Shown: positions 58,965-64,000 of the stretch, one piece after another
Layout of the letters: the number at the start of each line of letters is the position of its first letter
Numbering within the stretch: position 1 is the stretch's first letter
DNA from: Streptomyces sp. WM6386
Lineage (GTDB): Bacteria; Actinomycetota; Actinomycetes; Streptomycetales; Streptomycetaceae
NCBI RefSeq assembly: GCF_000972385.1
Contig: NZ_JXTE01000038.1
Location: 1-64,000 of the forward strand
Length of the DNA: 64,000 bases
Direction: 5' to 3'
The notes under the pieces: generated by a model
What the model saw: only the letters and a program-made list of their open reading frames with translations
Told to the model about the DNA's origin: nothing
The model's database searches: none
Position numbers and translations under genes: made by a program

Positions 58965-59150
58965 TCAGGAACGAGTCTTCCGATGGCCCAGGAAGGCGAA
59001 GACCGCCAGAACCACTCCGCTGACTGCAGCGATCGCTCCGAGCAGGGTCGGCACAGCATCGCCCGTAAGAATTCCTGCGACGCACGCACACATCCCTCCC
59101 GCGATCAAGACCGCGGAGAACGCTCGCACTCCTCTTAACGCGTCATCCAT
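58965..59150 (-). CDS. Small hypothetical membrane protein
   Basis: The 61-residue protein has two hydrophobic helices (SAVLIAGGMCACVAGILTG and TLLGAIAAVSGVVLAVFAFLG) and a basic end (HRKTRS). I do not recognise the family. ATG 59150 is chosen; a GGTGGAG site is only 2 bases upstream, so an in-frame start at 59171 is an alternative. Confidence 0.5.
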   Translation of the reverse strand: MDDALRGVRAFSAVLIAGGMCACVAGILTGDAVPTLLGAIAAVSGVVLAVFAFLGHRKTRS

Positions 59151-59475
59151 CGCTCCACCCCTGCGCCGCATTGCACCACCGCTCTCTACGCACTCGGAGA
59201 AAAGCCGTTGGACAGGGAAAGAATTGCCGACCTACAGCGATCCACACGGCCGTACTACCCTGTTCCAGCCATTCCTCACGCGTCCTCGACATACAGGCCA
59301 GGGAATCCATGGAGGAATCCCGATGAGCAACCAACAGCCGCTCACCGGACCGACGGTGAGGTGAACGCCGTGGAGAAACCGGTTTGAGTGCCCGCATAGA
59401 CATTGGATAAACCAAGTAAATCGACCGTGTGTTCCTGAATTCGCCGGGCACTAGCAGCTACGGAGGTTGATAACT

Positions 59476-59646
59476 ATGGTTCCCCTGCTTCTCGTTCTTC
59501 TGCTGGCTCTGATCCTCTTCGGTGCGGGTTTCGCACTGAAGGCACTGTGGTGGATCGCCGTCATCGTGCTGGCCGTCTGGCTGCTGGGCTTCGTCATGCG
59601 CTCCGCGGACACAGGCGGCCGCAAGGGCCGCTGGTATCGCTGGTAA
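59476..59646 (+). CDS. Small hydrophobic protein (lmo0937/DUF5670-like)
   Basis: A 56-residue protein, MVPLLLVLLLALILFGAGFA followed by a second helix (WWIAVIVLAVWLLGFVMR) and the end GRWYRW. The two-helix layout and W/R-rich tail match short hydrophobic stress-associated proteins widespread in actinomycetes; its role is unknown. GGAGG lies 9 bases before the ATG. A strong terminator follows 15 bases later. Upstream, GTTTGA-16-TGGATA resembles a stress-sigma promoter, but weakly. Confidence 0.75.
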   Translation: MVPLLLVLLLALILFGAGFALKALWWIAVIVLAVWLLGFVMRSADTGGRKGRWYRW

Positions 59647-59660
59647 CCCCCCACTCAGTA

Positions 59661-59704
59661 GCGTGCCGGTGGGCTCCGGATACATCCGGAGCCCACCGGC
59701 ACGC
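59661..59704 (+). terminator. Perfect 20-bp-stem terminator
   Basis: Two fully complementary 20-base arms, starting GCGTGCCGG, surround a TACA loop, 15 bases after the small hydrophobic gene. It is the longest perfect stem I found in the window. Confidence 0.85.
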
Positions 59705-59787
59705 CTGCACCGCACGATTCCGGGAAGCGGAACGGCAACCTGCACCGGCCGCGCCACTCCCACCGGGGTCTCCAGCGTGTCTTTTAC

Positions 59788-59960
59788 ATGTCCACACTGA
59801 TGAGCGTGCGCAACGCCCCCAACTCCCGGACGTATGACGACCGCAAGCGCGCCGAGGGCAAACGCCACTCCCAGGCCGTAATCGCCCTCGCCCGGCGCAG
59901 AGTCAACGTCTTGTGGGCCCTGATCCGGGGCGGCGATCCGGGGACGGCCGCCTCTACGAA
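59788..59960 (+). pseudogene. IS110-family transposase fragment
   Basis: The frame reads NAPNSRTYDDRKRAEGKRHS then QAVIALARRRVNVLWALIRG, the well-known C-terminal end of IS110/IS116-type transposases (YDRKRAEGK-x-H-x-QA). The catalytic N-terminus and IS ends are missing. It is a relic next to the esterase gene. Confidence 0.65.
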
Positions 59961-59983
59961 GTCCCCGCGCCTCAGCCCACCGG

Positions 59984-60838
59984 TCAGTCCGGGTGATCGC
60001 CCGACCGCCACAACCAGCGCAGGGCATCGGGAAGCAGGACGCCGCCGTGGTTGGGGCTGTGGCCGCCATCGCCCAGGACAAGACGGAAGTCATAGCCGGC
60101 CTCTGCGAGCGCGGCCGCGACCCGCAGATTACTGGCGAGCCAGTTCGCCTCGGGCTCGTTCCAGTGCAGGTCACGATGGCCCGCTTGCATGAAGATGCGC
60201 AGCGGCTTGCGAGGGACGCGGGGGATGAGTTCCGGGTATGGGTTGCCGCCTGGCATCTGCGTGAAGCTGGACAAGTACCCGATCACCCGGCGGAATTTGT
60301 CCGGGCGCAGCCACGCCGCGGTAAAGGCGCAGTTGCCGCCGCTACTGCCACCACAGATGCCCCACCGATCGGGGTCCTCGGCAATCGAGCAGTGCTTCGT
60401 GACCTCAGGGATGATCTCTGTCAGGAGAAGGCTGACGTAGCGATCGTCGTAGGCGTCGTACTCGGTGTTGCGGTTCTTCGGATCCTCAGCGTCCGGGAAG
60501 ACACCCGGGTCGACGAACACGCCGACGGTGACCGGGATGTCACCGCGGTGGACGAGATTGTCCAGCACGATCGCGCCCCGGACCTCCCCTTCAGGGTCCA
60601 GGTACCACCATCCGTCCTGGAACACCATCAGCGACGCCGGCTCCGACGGGTCGTACCGCGCGGGCACATGCACCCAGAACTTCCGTGACGTTCCCGGGTA
60701 GATCGCGCTGTCGCTCCAGTCGAACTCGATCGTCTCGCCGGCCGGCACGCCGGGCTGCACGGCGGAGTCGGGGCCATGGGCGTAGCGCACATCCGACTGA
60801 TGAATCGGAAGCGGCTGGTAAGGCACCTCGATCGTCAC
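59984..60838 (-). CDS. Putative esterase, alpha/beta-hydrolase (Esterase D/Fes type)
   Basis: A galactose-binding-like N-terminal part (residues 1-60) leads to RKFWVHVPARYDP and LMVFQDGWWYLD, then the nucleophile elbow GICGGSSGGNCAF near 165 and the late His in DGGHSPNHGG. This is the layout of enterochelin-esterase-like and feruloyl-type esterases. No signal peptide is visible, so it is probably cytosolic. GTG 60838 is the preferred start; in-frame GTG 60862 and TTG 60874 are alternatives. The substrate is unknown; an acylated sugar or siderophore would fit the family. Confidence 0.8.
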   Translation of the reverse strand: MTIEVPYQPLPIHQSDVRYAHGPDSAVQPGVPAGETIEFDWSDSAIYPGTSRKFWVHVPARYDPSEPASLMVFQDGWWYLDPEGEVRGAIVLDNLVHRGDIPVTVGVFVDPGVFPDAEDPKNRNTEYDAYDDRYVSLLLTEIIPEVTKHCSIAEDPDRWGICGGSSGGNCAFTAAWLRPDKFRRVIGYLSSFTQMPGGNPYPELIPRVPRKPLRIFMQAGHRDLHWNEPEANWLASNLRVAAALAEAGYDFRLVLGDGGHSPNHGGVLLPDALRWLWRSGDHPD

Positions 60839-60880
60839 GCGGGCCAACCTAGGAGAGATCACGAACGGTCTCAACGGGGT

Positions 60881-61156
60881 TTATCCGTCGGTCGCGAAGG
60901 CGTGAGCCGCGAAGCGCTTGCCCATGGCGACGATATGCGGCGGCGGTGGGGTGAAGGCCGTCGGCCAGGTCATCTGTCTCGTCCGGGCCGAGCAGCTCGC
61001 GTCCGTCGAGATAGTGGAGATGAGGATCGGACGCCTGTCGTGCCGCGGCTGTCCGGGCCGGCTCGGCACGGACGACCGCCAGCGACAATGCCCCGCCTGC
61101 CACATCGGCCGGGTCACCCAGGGCAGCGAGTCTCCCCTCCCCAGGTCCAGCACCAC
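60881..61156 (-). pseudogene. GDSL/SGNH-type hydrolase remnant
   Basis: The C-terminal block of a GDSL hydrolase is readable across two frames: ALSLAVVRAEPARTAA, then LHYLDGRELLGPDETDDLADGLHPTAAAYRR in one frame and MGKRFAAHAFATDG in the other. The catalytic DGLHP region survives, but the N-terminal nucleophile (GDSL) part is absent. Frameshift and truncation make it a dead gene. Confidence 0.6.
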
Positions 61157-61267
61157 CGTGACCCCACCGGCCCGCCCACCAGTGGAACCGCCCGCAGCGC
61201 CGCCGTCACCGCTCCTGTCCCCGGTCGATACGTTCCGGAGACGACATCGACCCGGTGCCTCCGCGGC

Positions 61268-61816
61268 TCATCGGCGCCCGCCGAACTCCCAGTCGTGGAC
61301 CTCGACGGCCGCGTACCGCCCCGGAGTCAGGACGGCGCGTGCCGTGTCCGGGCCCGGTGCCCTGAGCAGCACCGCCGTACCCAGCCAGGTGTCGCCGTCG
61401 TCGGACAGCAGCGGCCCGTACGCGACCAGCTCGTCGCGGTCCGGCTGCGGGTCGAGGTCGGCGGCCGGGCCCTCGCCGAGACCGAGCACCAGGTACCGGT
61501 TGCCATCGGTCCGGCCACCGGGGAAATCCCACATGGTGCGCCCCAGCACGTTGTGCCACCGGCGCACCAGCACGTCCCGGTACGCACCGGCCTGGTAGTT
61601 GGGCTCTTCGAAGGCGAACGCCCGGGCGGCGGCAGGATCGGGCAGGTCGACGATGTGCACGCTGCCGGTGGGCGTTTCACCGTCATCGGCGAAGGTCGGG
61701 CCGCGAGCGATCAGTTCCTTCGCGTACCGGTCCATGTAGGACCAGTGCTCCTCCAGCAACTCCTCGCGCAACGCGAGGGAGCCCGGCCGATCACGGTGAT
61801 AGCAGAAGAACTCCAT
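61268..61816 (-). CDS. Tandem YciI-like domain protein
   Basis: Two related halves can be seen: LIARGPTFADDGETPTGSVH in the first (residues 35-90) and LVAYGPLLSDDGDTWLGTAV in the second (residues 120-175), each with the YciI-type GPL/GPT-x-ADDG loop. YciI proteins are ferredoxin-like folds linked to ring-cleavage or other small-molecule chemistry. Family members usually have one domain; this 182-residue protein looks like a fused duplicate. ATG 61816 has GAAGGG about 10 bases upstream. The start region is short and strong, MEFFCYHRDRPGS. Function unknown. Confidence 0.75.
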   Translation of the reverse strand: MEFFCYHRDRPGSLALREELLEEHWSYMDRYAKELIARGPTFADDGETPTGSVHIVDLPDPAAARAFAFEEPNYQAGAYRDVLVRRWHNVLGRTMWDFPGGRTDGNRYLVLGLGEGPAADLDPQPDRDELVAYGPLLSDDGDTWLGTAVLLRAPGPDTARAVLTPGRYAAVEVHDWEFGGRR

Positions 61817-61999
61817 GACCACAGACCCTTCCCCATCAAGGGAGCCGGCTCAACCGGCTTTTGGCGACCATGACTTCGCGCTCCACAGAGACAGCATTCC
61901 ATCGGACGGAATGGCTGCCTCGGCCGTGCGGTCTGTCGGCAGCCGGCGCAGGGGTGCCGATGGACACTTCTGGGTGACTGACCACGGGGAAGATGAGTA

Positions 62000-62986
62000 A
62001 TGGCAGTCACCCGTCGGAAGAAATGGGACAGCAACCGGTCTGGCACGAGGGAGGCGCTCATGGCTGTATCTGGCGGAGGTGGCCCGATCGCCCAGGAGCC
62101 GCGCCGGTTCTACGACGGTGGCATCGACGCTTCAGCGGGACAACCGGAAGTCCTGCCCGACCCCGGCTCCGATGCCCGAATCGAGCTCAAGCGGGTCATC
62201 GTGGGCCGCCACGAGTACTTCATGATGCAGCGCCGCATCGCGTACCGCGACCGGCACCTGGGTGAGCTCCTGGTGCCGCGGGAGACCGGCACTTTCTGCA
62301 CCGACCTGACCTCGGTTCCCGCGTTTCTCACCTGGCTCGTGCCGAAGACCGGCGAGCATCTCCCGGCCACGTTGCTGCACGACGGACTGAGCCACCCGGA
62401 GGGTGTCCCGGAGTACACCTCGACCGAGGGCAAGGTCGTGCGGCGTGCGGAAGCCGACCGCGTACTGCGCGATGCGCTGGCGGACGCCGGCACTGCGCTG
62501 ATCAGGCGCTGGCTGATCTGGTCGGCGGTGGCGATGGCGACCATGTGGCGCGGCGAGGGAACGGACTGGCCGACGTGGCTCCAGTGGCGCTACCGCCTGA
62601 TCGTGGGCCTGACGGGCTTGGGAATCCTGGTGCTCGGCACCTGGGCGACCATCGACCTTTTCGACGTCGAGATCTCCTGGCTCGGCAATCTGTGGTGGAT
62701 GGGGAAGCGGCCGTGGTGGGAGGAACTCCTCGGCGGGCTGACGGCGGCGATCGTGTTGTCGGTGGGCTGGGCGGTGACCTGGGGGCGCTTCTGGAGGGCC
62801 GGCGCGGTCGTCGGGGTAAGCCTTGCGGTGCTGTTGCACGTCACGGCGGCGCTACTCCTCATCTCCGCGACGTACCAGGTGGCGGAGCGCTTCACGAAGA
62901 AGGCTCCGAAGGCGGCATGCGTGCTGGCATGGCTCGGGCTGCTGGCGGCACTGGCCGGATTCATCGCAGTGCTGGCGACTCCATGA
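62000..62986 (+). CDS. DUF1353 membrane protein
   Basis: Residues 35-165 hold a DUF1353 domain, with FCTDLTSVPAFLTWLVPKTGEHLPATLLHDGLSH, where the Thr-Asp-Leu and His-Asp groups are the conserved marks. Residues 190-328 hold about four transmembrane helices (IVGLTGLGILVLGTWATIDLF, LLGGLTAAIVLSVGWAVTWG, VSLAVLLHVTAALLLISAT and a last one). DUF1353 occurs in phage and in bacterial membrane proteins with unknown activity. ATG 62000 has GGGGAAG 8 bases upstream; ATG 62060 is an alternative. Confidence 0.75.
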   Translation: MAVTRRKKWDSNRSGTREALMAVSGGGGPIAQEPRRFYDGGIDASAGQPEVLPDPGSDARIELKRVIVGRHEYFMMQRRIAYRDRHLGELLVPRETGTFCTDLTSVPAFLTWLVPKTGEHLPATLLHDGLSHPEGVPEYTSTEGKVVRRAEADRVLRDALADAGTALIRRWLIWSAVAMATMWRGEGTDWPTWLQWRYRLIVGLTGLGILVLGTWATIDLFDVEISWLGNLWWMGKRPWWEELLGGLTAAIVLSVGWAVTWGRFWRAGAVVGVSLAVLLHVTAALLLISATYQVAERFTKKAPKAACVLAWLGLLAALAGFIAVLATP

Positions 62987-63088
62987 GGCGGGACCACTGA
63001 GTCTCTCGATGGCGCCATCCACCGCCCGCACTCTCTCCTGGCGCGGTCACACCCCGATCGTTCAACTCCGTGGGCACATTGGAAAGTT

Positions 63089-63126
63089 CACTGTCGACAG
63101 GCAATGCGGGTAGCCTGCCGACAGTG
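63089..63126. promoter_or_regulatory. Long inverted repeat over the STAND-operon promoter
   Basis: CACTGTCGACAGGC and GCCTGCCGACAGTG pair at 13 of 14 positions around a 10-base loop that contains GGGTAG. The TAGCCT at 63111-63116 is a -10 candidate, so the repeat may be an operator or fold in the leader. Confidence 0.5.
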
Positions 63127-63204
63127 GGCACGGAGTCGATCTGAGCAACGACGTTGGGCACCAGGGAGCGGCTCTGCCGAGTAGGACCGACATGGGGATG
63201 AAGC

Positions 63205-63627
63205 GTGGATCCAAGTACTGTCGCGAGCCTGGCAGGATCGGCGTTGGTGGCGGCTATGGCCACAGATGCCTGGCAGCAGGCCCGTGATGCAGTTACAGCG
63301 TTGTGGCGCCGTGACCACCCCGATCGGGCGGAGGCCATGGAAGGCGAACTGACCGCTGCCCGTACTCTCCTCTTGAGGGACGACAGTGCAGCCGCAGCTG
63401 CCACCCTGACGCAGCTTTGGCAGTTTCGGCTGCAAGAGTTGCTGCTCTCCGACGAGCGCCGTACCGAGGCCCTGACCCGCGAACTGCATCGCGTGGCACA
63501 GGAGCTGGCCCGTGACATCGCGCAGACCGCACAACCGGGCATCGGCTCGGTGAGCATGAACGCCCGTGCGACTGATGGCGGTCGGGTCTACCAGTCGGCC
63601 GGTGATATGCGCATCACCGAACGTTGA
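63205..63627 (+). CDS. Small helical protein upstream of a STAND NTPase
   Basis: The 140-residue protein is mostly helical (EAMEGELTAARTLLLRDDSAAAAATL, DERRTEALTRELHRVAQELARDI) with a beta-like C-terminal tail, RVYQSAGDMRITER. The tail matches the short strand seen at the start of the next protein (VLQAGRDLVVNDVHHH), so the two may pair. GTG 63205 has GGGGATG upstream. Similar small proteins precede NB-ARC genes in Streptomyces; the role is unknown, possibly a signal adaptor. No catalytic motif is visible. Confidence 0.6.
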   Translation: MDPSTVASLAGSALVAAMATDAWQQARDAVTALWRRDHPDRAEAMEGELTAARTLLLRDDSAAAAATLTQLWQFRLQELLLSDERRTEALTRELHRVAQELARDIAQTAQPGIGSVSMNARATDGGRVYQSAGDMRITER

Positions 63628-63637
63628 CGCGCCGTCA

Positions 63638-64000
63638 GTGACCGTGGAAGAAGGGCAGGCACTCCTTGCCGCCCGCCAGTCCGCTTCGGCCGCCTCGGGC
63701 GGCAAGGTTCTCCAGGCTGGTCGCGACCTGGTAGTGAATGACGTGCATCACCACATGGGATCCGCAGACAAAGTCGTCCTGGTGGAGCGCGTCCTTCCGG
63801 CTGAAGAGACAGTCACGGAGGTATTCGTCGGCCGCGACACCGAGGTGGATGCGGTGCTCGCGATCCTGGATCCGGAGAAGGATGCGTCCGGGTTGGTGGT
63901 GGTCTCGGCCGTGGCCGGGCTGGCCGGTATCGGCAAGACGGCGCTTGCCCGAGTGGCCGCCGCGGAGGCGGTCTCACGTGGCTGGTTTCCGGGTGGCGCC
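63638..64000 (+). CDS. STAND (NB-ARC-type) NTPase, N-terminal part, 3' partial
   Basis: The frame starts at GTG 63638, 11 bases after the upstream gene (another GTG is at 63644), and runs out of the window. Residues 23-37 hold the strand VLQAGRDLVVNDVHHH, then VFVGRDTEVDAVLAIL and the Walker A AGLAGIGKTALARV near residue 103. The P-loop and its preceding strands match the NB-ARC class of STAND ATPases, which include plant and bacterial immune receptors. The sensor region is beyond the window. The start is not firm because no clear ribosome site is present. Confidence 0.7.
   Translation, partial: MTVEEGQALLAARQSASAASGGKVLQAGRDLVVNDVHHHMGSADKVVLVERVLPAEETVTEVFVGRDTEVDAVLAILDPEKDASGLVVVSAVAGLAGIGKTALARVAAAEAVSRGWFPGGA

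Noticed and set aside
59381..59409. Stress-sigma promoter before the small hydrophobic gene
   Set aside because: GTTTGA-16-TGGATA deviates from GTTT/GGGTAW-type sites at key positions, so it is mentioned only in the gene entry.

Overview
The window is about 72% GC by eye, with strong third-position G/C bias, GTG starts, LacI-controlled ABC sugar uptake, twin-arginine (Tat) secreted glycan-degrading enzymes, a DUF574-type methyltransferase and a few TTA codons. This points to a Streptomyces-like actinomycete, probably a chromosome-arm or accessory region. No rRNA, tRNA, CRISPR array or intact insertion sequence was seen. Functions are inferred from translated sequence and motifs only; no database search was run.

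Region 1 (1-12.5 kb) handles glycans. It has a partial sigma-like/zinc-finger/lectin protein, a secreted DNase-I-fold enzyme with a jacalin-like domain, a GH43 arabinofuranosidase-type enzyme with an AbfB domain, and a GH27 alpha-galactosidase-type enzyme with a ricin-type domain. Facing them is a GH32-like hydrolase, divergent from a LacI regulator and a three-gene ABC sugar importer, with one operator between. Region 2 (12.6-20.5 kb) has a HupE/UreJ remnant, an anchored NPCBM-like protein next to a nucleoside-phosphorylase/beta-propeller fusion, a methyltransferase, and two divergent pectate lyases whose promoters carry mirrored LacI-type operators. A GH29 fucosidase lies at 26-28.3 kb.

Region 3 (20-37 kb) is a redox or electrophile-type regulon. 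Eleven copies of a 14-bp palindrome, consensus GTTGAYRCRTCAAC, sit in the promoters of two LLM flavin oxidoreductases, a DoxX protein, a GtrA protein, a pirin, an AhpD-like protein, an NmrA reductase, an isochorismatase-family remnant and two paralogous MarR genes. rarA, PPOX, F420-reductase-like and GNAT genes lie among them. Many genes here and at 37-42 kb are broken: an alcohol dehydrogenase, a third LLM protein, AraC, MmcQ/YjbR, MFS, SDR, HAD, XdhC and an epimerase.

Region 4 (41.6-49.7 kb) is a compact block: an epimerase, a histidine kinase/response regulator pair, GT2/DUF2064/methyltransferase, a molybdopterin oxidoreductase with a membrane partner, and a polytopic membrane protein. Four of its transcription units look leaderless. 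Region 5 (49.7-58.6 kb) has an SMI1/KNR4 protein, an ABC-F protein with a long leader, and a tartrate-use cluster (dctA, glycerate kinase, LysR, ttuC) with a motif shared by the two outer promoters. Region 6 (58.6-64 kb) has small membrane proteins, an IS110 remnant, an esterase, a double YciI protein, a DUF1353 membrane protein and the start of a two-gene STAND (NB-ARC-type) system cut by the window edge.
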